The notes beneath the pieces are model-generated. The model saw only the letters and a list, made by a program, of their open reading frames with translations. It ran no database searches and was not told where the DNA came from. A stretch of 20,113 nucleotides of DNA from CAYZJK01 sp964479125 (GTDB lineage: Bacteria; Patescibacteriota; Saccharimonadia; Saccharimonadales; Saccharimonadaceae), in assembly GCA_964479125.1 (NCBI GenBank), contig CAYZJK010000015.1, forward strand, positions 1 to 20,113, read 5' to 3'. The first letter of the stretch is position 1. The number at the start of each line of letters is the position of its first letter. The position numbers and the translations under genes were made by a program. Positions 1-5,703 of this stretch are shown piece after piece.

Positions 1-14
1 GTAAAGCCGGTCTT

Positions 15-344
15 TCAGCCAAGAATCTGCTTGATGGTCTCAAAGATTTTGGGTTCAACGGAAGGATAGTCATCAGGGTTGTGGATGGTAATCTTCACCT
101 CGTTGGCTTTGAGGGCAACACTGAAGACTTCAGCGATTTTGTAAGACGCCTCAACCTTCTCGACAGTCGAAGGGTCAAGATGGTTGGCCTTGTACTTCAT
201 GAAGTTAGATCTTCCTGGCACGCCGTCAGTTACAGTCGCAACTGTAATCGGCTCACTCAGTGCGAATGTGCGCATCCGATCTCGTTCTGATGGCATAACC
301 GTGATGCGATTATCCTTCATCGACATGACATCTTCTTTCTCCAC
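15..344 (-). CDS. Orphan protein, paralogue of the 1857-2252 gene
   Basis: I do not recognise the family. The protein is about 109 residues from a GTG at 344, or about 103 from an ATG at 326; neither start has an ideal ribosome-binding site (GGAG lies 12 bases before the ATG), so the start is open. It has no signal peptide or membrane segment. The end has the pattern beta strand (VKITI), acidic turn, YP, then an amphipathic helix. By eye the whole length aligns with the protein at 1857-2252: RITVMPSERDR against RFTVTPDGDER, a shared LS, a GR, a helix with V..I..I, and the same strand-aromatic-Pro-helix ending. The two are probably paralogues. The stop codon is TGA at 15-17, and the window ends too soon to show what follows. 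Function unknown. Confidence 0.65.
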   Translation of the reverse strand: MEKEDVMSMKDNRITVMPSERDRMRTFALSEPITVATVTDGVPGRSNFMKYKANHLDPSTVEKVEASYKIAEVFSVALKANEVKITIHNPDDYPSVEPKIFETIKQILG

Positions 345-376
345 GTCTCAGCATGATGAGCTAAACACTAGGCGAG

Positions 377-399
377 TGTATGTATTTCTTATACATACA
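377..399. repeat. 9-bp perfect hairpin in the leader of the 15-344 gene
   Basis: TGTATGTAT at 377-385 pairs perfectly with ATACATACA at 391-399 across the 5-base loop TTCTT. It sits 33 bases upstream of the GTG start of the minus-strand gene, so it would lie in that gene's 5' leader or be a dyad operator. Role unknown. Confidence 0.5.
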
Positions 400-529
400 A
401 GATGAGGGGTGAGGGCACGTGTATGCTCTCACTGCTCGTCTCGTATTGTTTGCTTGTCAAAGAACCTTACGCGCTAATCTTGTCGTAAAGCAGAGTTTTT
501 TATCATCTTATAGCCCATGCGTCAAAAGA

Positions 530-567
530 GCTCTATACATCATCTATGATATATAAAGTTATAGAGC
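530..567. repeat. 8-bp inverted repeat
   Basis: GCTCTATA at 530-537 is the exact reverse complement of TATAGAGC at 560-567, separated by 22 AT-rich bases. It could be an RNA stem or a protein-binding dyad. There is no T-run next to it, so it is not an obvious terminator. Confidence 0.35.
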
Positions 568-733
568 AGACAGCTATTTAAGTTTGAAGTAATCGGATAT
601 TATTGCCTTGCTAGTAGATTATAGTGTTTATATAAGATAACTTATGAACGTTTTAGTCAATATATATGAGACAACAAAAATAGCAGAGCTGCAAATTAAC
701 AGTAGTCAAAAATCAATATGTATGCCTGCTCAA

Positions 734-979
734 TTAATCTATAACCGGTAAGGCTTCGACCGGAGTGTTAAGTGCCCTAGATAGTCGTTCAATCTGCTGA
801 AACTTACAATATTTAATTGGCTGACCGTCATTAGAGTAGATCCGGTAGTAGTGAGGATATTCAATCACTTCGCCTCTAAAGTTTTTAGCTCTAGTTGGCT
901 CGTCGACACGTCTTATGTACCAGCCGCTCGGAGTATTATTCAAAATTCTTTTAATCTTAGCGTAGTGGTTAAATGCCAT
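734..979 (-). CDS. Small orphan protein, 81 aa
   Basis: I do not recognise this protein. It is basic and soluble, rich in Tyr, Arg and Lys, with no signal peptide or transmembrane segment. The middle reads like a small beta sheet (YYRIYSNDGQPIKY) and the C-terminus like a short helix. The ATG at 979 is chosen because a perfect TATAAT on the same strand ends only six bases before it, which implies a leaderless or almost leaderless message; no ribosome-binding site is needed or seen. It is divergently transcribed from the DNA glycosylase gene at 1051. Function unknown. Confidence 0.65.
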   Translation of the reverse strand: MAFNHYAKIKRILNNTPSGWYIRRVDEPTRAKNFRGEVIEYPHYYRIYSNDGQPIKYCKFQQIERLSRALNTPVEALPVID

Positions 980-985
980 ACTCTA

Positions 986-991
986 ATTATA
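986..991 (-). promoter_or_regulatory. -10 box of the 734-979 gene (leaderless)
   Basis: Reading the minus strand, TATAAT occupies 991-986, followed by six bases (TAGAGT) and then the ATG. Initiation about seven bases after a -10 box would place the transcript start at or next to the start codon. No good -35 hexamer is visible. Confidence 0.55.
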
Positions 992-1025
992 GCAACCTGG
1001 GTAATGACGCTTAGGTGGGAACGGT

Positions 1026-1031
1026 TATAAT
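1026..1031 (+). promoter_or_regulatory. -10 box of the DNA glycosylase gene
   Basis: TATAAT at 1026-1031 lies 19 bases before the GTG start at 1051. The short leader contains a clear ribosome-binding site, GGAGG, at 1042-1046. The 34 bases between this box and the divergent -10 box at 986-991 must serve both promoters. No consensus -35 is seen for either. Confidence 0.5.
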
Positions 1032-1050
1032 TAAAGGAGTAGGAGGCTAA

Positions 1051-1668
1051 GTGACTAAAGAGGAATTAAAGTCGATCCTTAATTTGCCGTCATACGAGGT
1101 GGCACCTAAGTTGATCGGGGTTAAGATTACTCACAAATCTAGCCTTGGATTGGTTTCGGGTATTATTGCTGAGGTTGAGGCATATGAGCAGGACGACCCA
1201 GCTAGTCATAGTTTTGGTGGTAAGACTGATAGAAATCAAGCTATGTTTGGCCCGTCTGGTCATGCCTATATTTACCTATCTTATGGCATGCATTGGTGTT
1301 TAAATGTTGCCACTGATCAAGAGGGTTATGGTAGCGGTGTTTTAATTAGGGGTGTTTATGTAACTGAAGGGGCTGACCTAGCGGCTAAGTTTAGGTTCGG
1401 AGTTGAGTCAGTTAAAGATTTAAAGCCGGCTCAATATAAAAGTTTGAGTGATGGTCCCGGCAAGGTGACGCAGGCGTTTGGGGTGACCAAAGACCTCTAT
1501 GGAGCAAATTTCTTTAATGAGGATAGTTCGCTACAGCTTAATCCGGGTGTTGAAGTGCCGACGGAGTATATAATCACCACCCCTAGAATTGGCATCTCTA
1601 AAGCAGTTGATCGGCCATGGCGCTGGTTACTAAACTCTGAGTTTTTTAAACATCATTCAATATCTTGA
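1051..1668 (+). CDS. DNA-3-methyladenine glycosylase, AAG/MPG family
   Basis: This is a base-excision repair enzyme that removes alkylated purines such as 3-methyladenine from DNA, leaving an abasic site. At 205 residues it matches the family's usual bacterial length. Visible family motifs are EVEAY at 41-45, where E43 corresponds to the catalytic Glu of human AAG (E125 in TEAY), then DPASHSFGG with TDRNQAMFG, the aromatic block YIYLSYGMHWCLNV, LIRGVYVTEG, and SDGPGKVTQAFGV near the C-terminus. The start is GTG at 1051, supported by GGAGG five bases upstream. It is a single-gene unit, divergent from the orphan at 734-979. The AAG class is mono-functional, so an AP endonuclease elsewhere should complete repair. 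Identification is firm. Confidence 0.95.
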   Translation: MTKEELKSILNLPSYEVAPKLIGVKITHKSSLGLVSGIIAEVEAYEQDDPASHSFGGKTDRNQAMFGPSGHAYIYLSYGMHWCLNVATDQEGYGSGVLIRGVYVTEGADLAAKFRFGVESVKDLKPAQYKSLSDGPGKVTQAFGVTKDLYGANFFNEDSSLQLNPGVEVPTEYIITTPRIGISKAVDRPWRWLLNSEFFKHHSIS

Positions 1669-1693
1669 CAGTAAATCAAGACGGTAGTGTGAT
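1665..1693 (+). promoter_or_regulatory. Candidate promoter of the 1857-2252 / hammerhead unit
   Basis: TTGACA at 1665-1670 is a perfect -35 hexamer. TGTGAT at 1688-1693 is a moderate -10 (four of six) at the ideal 17-base spacing. It overlaps the stop codon of the glycosylase gene and would give a leader of about 155 bases before the ATG at 1857. Confidence 0.45.
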
Positions 1694-1748
1694 ATCAAGT
1701 TGTGATTTATAGATTCATTCTATATTTGCACCTTGATAAGTAGAGAGA

Positions 1749-1803
1749 CACCAGGCCGGGAGATAGAATCTAGTTTAGGTAGATTTTACCCCCCTATCTG
1801 GTG
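1749..1803 (+). promoter_or_regulatory. Structured 5' leader of the 1857-2252 gene
   Basis: A nested stem can be drawn: CACC 1749-1752 with GGTG 1800-1803, AGATAG 1761-1766 with CTATCT 1794-1799, and AATCTA 1767-1772 with TAGATT 1780-1785. This leaves a GC-rich internal loop (1753-1760, ending GGG) and a C-rich bulge (1786-1793) that could pair with each other as a pseudoknot. It matches no riboswitch class I recognise. It ends about 35 bases before the ribosome-binding site AAGGAGG at 1839-1845. Confidence 0.4.
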
Positions 1804-1856
1804 GAGGAAATGTCTGTAATCCACAGTAACACCAGTATAAGGAGGCAGGTTTTGTC

Positions 1857-2252
1857 ATGTCTAAAACTGACAGCCCTTTCATCAATCTCGAGGACTACGT
1901 CAAAGTTGTCTACCCTGCAGCTAAGTCTACGAGCAATCGTAGTCGGCACAGGTTCACTGTGACGCCCGATGGTGATGAGAGGCAGGCACGTCTTTCTAAT
2001 GTGAAGTACGTGGCTGTTGAGCGCAAGACTCGCCTTGATGGCAGGGTCTCGCATGAGATATACACTGGAGACATCCAGCGCGTCCGCCAGAAGGATAGGG
2101 GTCTGCTCGATCGCGTGATCGATATCGAGGGAATCCTGATGGCTGAGTTGCGCCCGGCAAGCCTTGAGATCGTTCTTGACGAAAGGCTCGGCGATAGCTG
2201 GCCTGACATTAGTCAGATGATCAAGCTTTGGCTTGCTGAGCACGCTGAGTAA
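1857..2252 (+). CDS. Orphan protein linked to a hammerhead ribozyme
   Basis: This is a 131-residue soluble protein of unknown function with no signal peptide or membrane segment. The ATG at 1857 is preceded by a strong AAGGAGG at 1839-1845. The N-terminal 25 residues look flexible; then come strand-rich segments (HRFTVTPDG, VKYVAVERK), a helix around DRVIDIEGILMAEL, a strand (SLEIVL) and a final helix after SWPDI. It aligns over most of its length with the orphan at 15-344 on the other strand. It seems to be a single-gene transcription unit with its own promoter, a folded leader, a 3' hammerhead ribozyme and a terminator at 2396-2426. It uses C- and G-ending codons more often than its neighbours, which may point to a different history or expression level. 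Confidence 0.75.
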   Translation: MSKTDSPFINLEDYVKVVYPAAKSTSNRSRHRFTVTPDGDERQARLSNVKYVAVERKTRLDGRVSHEIYTGDIQRVRQKDRGLLDRVIDIEGILMAELRPASLEIVLDERLGDSWPDISQMIKLWLAEHAE

Positions 2253-2305
2253 TGGGTAGTATAGAGCTCCAAAAGAGTTAACTATCTAGCTGTGGATATG
2301 ACACT

Positions 2306-2324
2306 ATGGTATTACAAATACCAT
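2306..2324 (+). other. 8-bp hairpin just upstream of the hammerhead
   Basis: ATGGTATT at 2306-2313 and AATACCAT at 2317-2324 form a perfect 8-bp stem with the 3-base loop ACA. If the hammerhead cleaves at 2345/2346, this hairpin would lie 21 bases from the new 3' end of the upstream mRNA and could protect it from exonucleases. Confidence 0.5.
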
Positions 2325-2334
2325 CTCTACTTGC

Positions 2335-2394
2335 CATACTCACTCCGTAAATGTAAGTTACGCTGATGAGTCCTAAGGGACGAAAGTGAAGATG
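2335..2394 (+). ncRNA. Type III hammerhead ribozyme
   Basis: All conserved core positions are present in order. Stem III 3' strand is TCAC (2340-2343), then the cleavage-site UC (2344-2345). Stem I is CGTAA (2346-2350) with TTACG (2358-2362), loop ATGTAAG. The core CTGATGA is at 2363-2369. Stem II is GTCC (2370-2373) with GGAC (2378-2381), loop TAAG. GAAA follows at 2382-2385, then stem III 5' strand GTGA (2386-2389). A2385 pairs with T2344 as the 15.1-16.1 pair. Stem III can extend past a 2x2 internal loop with CAT 2335-2337 and ATG 2392-2394. The ends lie in stem III, so the arrangement is type III. Expected cleavage is between 2345 and 2346. It lies 3' of the orphan gene 1857-2252 and directly before a terminator. 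Identified by eye; activity is not shown. Confidence 0.88.
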
Positions 2395-2395
2395 T

Positions 2396-2426
2396 AAATA
2401 ACCCGCTAGTGTTGGCGAGTTATTTT
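2396..2426 (+). terminator. Rho-independent terminator after the hammerhead
   Basis: AAATAACCCGC at 2396-2406 pairs with GCGAGTTATTT at 2415-2425, with one C/A mismatch and an 8-base loop, and the 3' side runs into TTTT at 2423-2426. It starts one base after the outermost hammerhead pairing and should end the transcript of the 1857-2252 gene. Confidence 0.75.
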
Positions 2427-2428
2427 AA

Positions 2429-2457
2429 TTGCTGTTAAAACAGTCCAGATATATGAT
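2429..2457 (+). promoter_or_regulatory. Candidate promoter of the PspC operon
   Basis: TTGCTG at 2429-2434 and TATGAT at 2452-2457 (five of six) are 17 bases apart. They lie immediately after the terminator and 23 bases before the ATG at 2481, with AAGGAG at 2465-2470 as ribosome-binding site. Confidence 0.5.
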
Positions 2458-2480
2458 AGTGGGTAAGGAGAATAGAATAT

Positions 2481-2942
2481 ATGGACAATAAAGAAGATAA
2501 AACTACTCCACCAAATGAACCTAGAAGGTTATATAGGCTACCCAATAAAGGTATGGTTGCTGGTGTAGCGGCAGGGTTAGCAGACTACTTCAATATCGAC
2601 GTAACACTGATGCGCGTATTGATGGTTCTCGCTATCTTTATTACCAATGGATTACTGATAATAGTCTACTTTGTAGCGGCATTAATTATTCCAACCCCTG
2701 AAGAGGAGTCGGTTAATTCAGAAAATATTGAGCGTAAAGTTGATAGCTTTGCTAGGGATATTAGCAGTAGTGTCGGATCAAGCAAGACACGAAACTGGAT
2801 AGGTATTGCTTTGATTCTGTTTGGAGCTTGGCTTCTAGCTCGCTCAGTCATGCCAGAGATAATTGATATTGAGTGGAATGTGGTTCTTCCAATTCTTCTG
2901 ATCATCGTTGGGCTGGTATTTATATTCCGAGGCAATAAATAA
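2481..2942 (+). CDS. PspC-domain membrane protein
   Basis: This is a 153-residue inner-membrane protein of the phage-shock-protein C family, which takes part in envelope-stress sensing in many bacteria. The PspC domain spans about residues 15-75: RRLYRLPNKGMVAGVAAGLA, the DYFNIDVTLMRV helix, then a hydrophobic segment ending PTPEE. A linker of about 25 polar residues follows, then two membrane helices (about 104-120 and 131-149) of the type seen at the N-terminus of the next protein. The ATG at 2481 has AAGGAG ten bases upstream. It is 12 bases from the next gene and almost certainly co-transcribed with it. No PspA homologue is visible in the window, so a classic Psp response cannot be claimed. 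Confidence 0.9.
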   Translation: MDNKEDKTTPPNEPRRLYRLPNKGMVAGVAAGLADYFNIDVTLMRVLMVLAIFITNGLLIIVYFVAALIIPTPEEESVNSENIERKVDSFARDISSSVGSSKTRNWIGIALILFGAWLLARSVMPEIIDIEWNVVLPILLIIVGLVFIFRGNK

Positions 2943-2954
2943 AGGAGGCTTGTT

Positions 2955-3989
2955 ATGGCTAAAAATGATTTAAACGACAAGAAGAAGGCTACCAAGGAAC
3001 CAAAGAGTACTGAAGTGATTGAAGCAGAAGAGGTTGTAACTGAAGCTCCAGAGCCAGAAACTCTAGCGCCTGAGCAACAGAAGCGACGCCTTAATTCTAG
3101 TCAGATTGTCTGGGGGTTAATCTTAGTTTTCTTTGGCCTCCTGCTATTACTCGACAACTTAGGTTTTGTTGATCTAAACTGGATGTCATTATGGAAACTG
3201 TGGCCACTAGCTATCATTCTAGGTGGATTGGCAGTACTAGACCTTAAGGGTTGGGTAGGTGTTCTTATTACTGCGATAGTCATTGCACTTAGCGGCGGGT
3301 TGGTCTTAGCGACTCTAACCGGCAATCTTGATGAAATTACCGGTACTGAGGAGCGGTCAGAGAAGGTGACTAGCTTTAATGTTGAGCGAGAGCGCGACAT
3401 TGAACGGGCTGAAGTGACGCTTAAGTCTGGCGCTGGTAAGATTGAAGTTTCTGATCATAGGCGAGGCGATTTGGTCAGGGGTGAGTTAACTAGTGTAGTC
3501 ACTCAGCTAACTAGAGAAAGTAAGGTAGAGGATGGTGTTCAGGAAGTTGAACTTTCGTTAGAGCGTGGCTTTAAGGCTTGGGGACTAAACCCAACCAACA
3601 ACTTTGATGTATCACTAACTCGTTCAGTTCCAATTGACCTAAGGCTAGATTCTGGAGCAGCTAGTATTAAGGCTGACTTAGAGAAGGTACAGGTGCGATC
3701 TGTTGAGGTGGATGCTGGCGCTAGTAGTGTCTGGCTAAAGCTAGGTGAAGAGCAGGAAGAGGTTAAAGTTGATATCGATACTGGCGCTAGCTCAGTCGAT
3801 ATACGTGTACCTGAAAACGCTGGCGTGAAACTGAACTTAGATGCAGGACTAAGTAGTCGAAACCTTCCAAGTGACCTTGAGGAGACTGATAAAGGTAGCT
3901 ATAAGAGTGAAAACTATGATGACAGTGCAGTGAAGATTAATATTAATGCTGACATGGGGCTATCAAGCTTTAAGTTAGTTCGCTACTAA
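2955..3989 (+). CDS. LiaF-like membrane protein with beta-solenoid C-terminus
   Basis: This 344-residue protein has four parts. Residues 1-48 are a charged acidic N-terminal tail. About 49-125 hold three or four hydrophobic segments containing WGLILVFFGLLLLLDNLGF and LWKLWPLAIILGGL, typical of DUF5668/LiaF-type domains. A short linker follows. From about 150 to the end is a repetitive beta-rich domain with GAGKIEVSD, SGAASIKADL, AGASSVWLKL, TGASSVDIRV and GLSSFKL repeats, the toast-rack/DUF2154-type fold. The repeats are spaced as solenoid rungs. LiaF-like proteins modulate envelope-stress two-component systems in Firmicutes; with the PspC partner 12 bases upstream, a role in envelope-stress sensing or membrane homeostasis is likely. 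The start ATG has AAGGAGG nine bases upstream. No kinase or regulator gene is adjacent. Confidence 0.85.
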   Translation: MAKNDLNDKKKATKEPKSTEVIEAEEVVTEAPEPETLAPEQQKRRLNSSQIVWGLILVFFGLLLLLDNLGFVDLNWMSLWKLWPLAIILGGLAVLDLKGWVGVLITAIVIALSGGLVLATLTGNLDEITGTEERSEKVTSFNVERERDIERAEVTLKSGAGKIEVSDHRRGDLVRGELTSVVTQLTRESKVEDGVQEVELSLERGFKAWGLNPTNNFDVSLTRSVPIDLRLDSGAASIKADLEKVQVRSVEVDAGASSVWLKLGEEQEEVKVDIDTGASSVDIRVPENAGVKLNLDAGLSSRNLPSDLEETDKGSYKSENYDDSAVKININADMGLSSFKLVRY

Positions 3990-4010
3990 GCACTTAAAAG
4001 TCTAATAATA

Positions 4011-4046
4011 AAACCACCCGGTATTAATTTAACGGGTGGTTTTTTA
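4011..4046. terminator. Bidirectional terminator between convergent genes
   Basis: AAACCACCCG at 4011-4020 pairs perfectly with CGGGTGGTTT at 4033-4042 around a 12-base loop. T4040-4045 supplies a U-run on the plus strand, and the A-rich 5' flank supplies one on the minus strand. It serves the plus gene ending at 3989 and the minus gene ending at 4056. Confidence 0.9.
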
Positions 4047-4055
4047 GTTGGTGGA

Positions 4056-5651
4056 TTAGAGTAGGATAATAATTAAAATCTGAACCAATATAATCTTTCC
4101 GATTAGAGCTAGGGGATAGACACTGGCGAAGCCGGCATTTGCGGCATCGGTTTTAGACTGAGCGTTAGCATAGGCTAGTGTAGCTGGTTGGGTGTTCATT
4201 GCTGCCACCATGCCGCTTAGTCGCGTATATGGAATATTAAGTAGTTTGTAGCCAATTAGAATCATTAACGTCACTGTTATAAAGCTAATTAACGCTACGA
4301 TTCCCATCAGTTGGTAACTCTGAGGGTCAGCTAGGGCCGGCACTAAATCGCTTCCAGCCTGGCTACCAATACCAGCTAGGAAGATGAGTAAGCCTAAATG
4401 TCTAAGGGTTAGGTTGGTGCTATATGGAATTTGCCAGACAATTGGTCCAGTTCTTCTCGTGGCGCCTAACACTAACGCTACTAAAATGACTCCACCAGTT
4501 GCGCCTAGAGCGAAGCCAGCTCCACCGGGTAGTGGGATAGAGATTGCCCCTAAAGCCACACCTAGAGCCATGCCGATAGCGGGAGAGAGGGTGTAGGGCT
4601 CAGACACTTGCTTGTATGAGTCGCCGAGGTACGCGCTAGCTTTACGGATATCCTCTAGCGAGCCGACCAGGCGAATTCTATCTCCAGCTTCAATAATCGA
4701 GTCTTCGGTTACAACCATATCAACATCGCCACGTCTAATCCTGGTAGGTAAAACATGGAACTTGTCGTATAGCTTAAGGGATTTAATACTCTGGCCAACA
4801 ACGTCAGTATTGGAAACGAATATTCGTCGGTAGCGTAAGTGTTCTAGCTGGGTATGGAGTTGGTCATGGTTTTCTAGTGCCTTCTCACCCATCCAAGCGG
4901 CGGCTTGGTCGAAGTCGCTAGGGGTAGCTACAACTGTAACTAAATCACCCTTTTCGATTAACTGATCGGGTTGAGGGAGGTGGATAGGGTTTTTATCTTG
5001 GATACGACTGACAGCTAATTTAACCCCAACCCTTTTAGATAAATCCTTGACCATACAAGGCTCGTCACGTGCGTACTTTATGGTTCGAGGGTAAAGGGTA
5101 GTGTCTTTGCTGCTAGCTTCTAGCTCATCAACTTTCCATAACTTTCTAAAGGCGCCGATTAGCATAAAAGAAATAACGATACTGATTGGGTAGGCAATCG
5201 AGAAGGCGACAACTGGACTACTGGTATTGCCAAGAGTTTCCATAGCGCTAGCTAGCGCTGGAGTAACAGTAAAAGTACCGGCATAAAGACCGGCGCTGAG
5301 ATCGGCGCCTAGATTCATTAAACTGGCAGCAATAATAGTAGAAGTTAGGCCGAAGGTTAACGCTCCAGCCATAAAAAGATTATCTTTAATACCTGTCTTC
5401 TTTAGCCCGTTAAAGAAAGTTGGACCAAGAGATAAACCAGTGGTGTAGACGAATAATACTAAACCAAAATGATAAAACAGTGGGGGAAGAGCAAGGCTTG
5501 GGTCAAGAGCGCTAATCGCTAGACCGGCAAACAGTGCGCCGGCCACGCCAAGCGAGAAGCTACCGATCTTGAGTCTGCCGATAAGGTGGCCAATGGCAAT
5601 AATTAAAAACAACGTAAAAATAGGCTGCTCTGCTAGAAAATCAATAAACAT
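4056..5651 (-). CDS. YidE/YbjL/AspT-family transporter with two RCK_C domains
   Basis: This 531-residue membrane protein of the aspartate:alanine exchanger superfamily has the family's inverted-repeat layout. Residues 1-165 hold about five membrane helices (FGLVLFVYTTGLSLGPTFF, FTVTPALASAMETLGN). About 190-345 hold two soluble TrkA-C/RCK_C domains (QLIEKGDLVTVVATPSDF and SIIEAGDRIRLVGSLEDI). About 355-531 hold the second helix bundle (LGLLIFLAGIGSQAG, NTQPATLAYANAQS). Characterised relatives exchange dicarboxylic amino acids for decarboxylated products; YidE/YbjL substrates are mostly unknown, so the substrate here is not assigned. The RCK_C pair suggests gating by a small ligand. The ATG at 5651 is chosen because TATACT on the same strand ends six bases upstream, implying a leaderless message. 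Confidence 0.9.
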   Translation of the reverse strand: MFIDFLAEQPIFTLFLIIAIGHLIGRLKIGSFSLGVAGALFAGLAISALDPSLALPPLFYHFGLVLFVYTTGLSLGPTFFNGLKKTGIKDNLFMAGALTFGLTSTIIAASLMNLGADLSAGLYAGTFTVTPALASAMETLGNTSSPVVAFSIAYPISIVISFMLIGAFRKLWKVDELEASSKDTTLYPRTIKYARDEPCMVKDLSKRVGVKLAVSRIQDKNPIHLPQPDQLIEKGDLVTVVATPSDFDQAAAWMGEKALENHDQLHTQLEHLRYRRIFVSNTDVVGQSIKSLKLYDKFHVLPTRIRRGDVDMVVTEDSIIEAGDRIRLVGSLEDIRKASAYLGDSYKQVSEPYTLSPAIGMALGVALGAISIPLPGGAGFALGATGGVILVALVLGATRRTGPIVWQIPYSTNLTLRHLGLLIFLAGIGSQAGSDLVPALADPQSYQLMGIVALISFITVTLMILIGYKLLNIPYTRLSGMVAAMNTQPATLAYANAQSKTDAANAGFASVYPLALIGKIILVQILIIILL

Positions 5652-5657
5652 AAACTT

Positions 5658-5663
5658 AGTATA
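5658..5663 (-). promoter_or_regulatory. -10 box of the transporter gene (leaderless)
   Basis: On the minus strand TATACT at 5663-5658 is followed by six bases (AAGTTT) and the ATG, the same spacing as at 986-991. There is no ribosome-binding site in between and no clear -35. Confidence 0.5.
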
Positions 5664-5703
5664 ACTAAGAATTTATAGATTTAGGTGTGATTTAGATTAC
5701 ACA

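Larger units (their letters stand above)
345..733. other. Gene-free AT-rich stretch
   Basis: This stretch lies between two minus-strand orphan genes. I find no convincing reading frame with a start and ribosome-binding site. It holds two inverted repeats (377-399 and 530-567, listed separately) and otherwise AT-rich sequence. It should carry the promoter and leader of the 15-344 gene, but I could not pick a clear -35/-10 pair. Confidence 0.5.

Noticed and set aside
1810..1980. Upstream ATG at 1810 with a GGAGG-like site as leader-peptide gene
   Set aside because: It runs out of frame deep into the 1857 gene and has no attenuator-like codon pattern.
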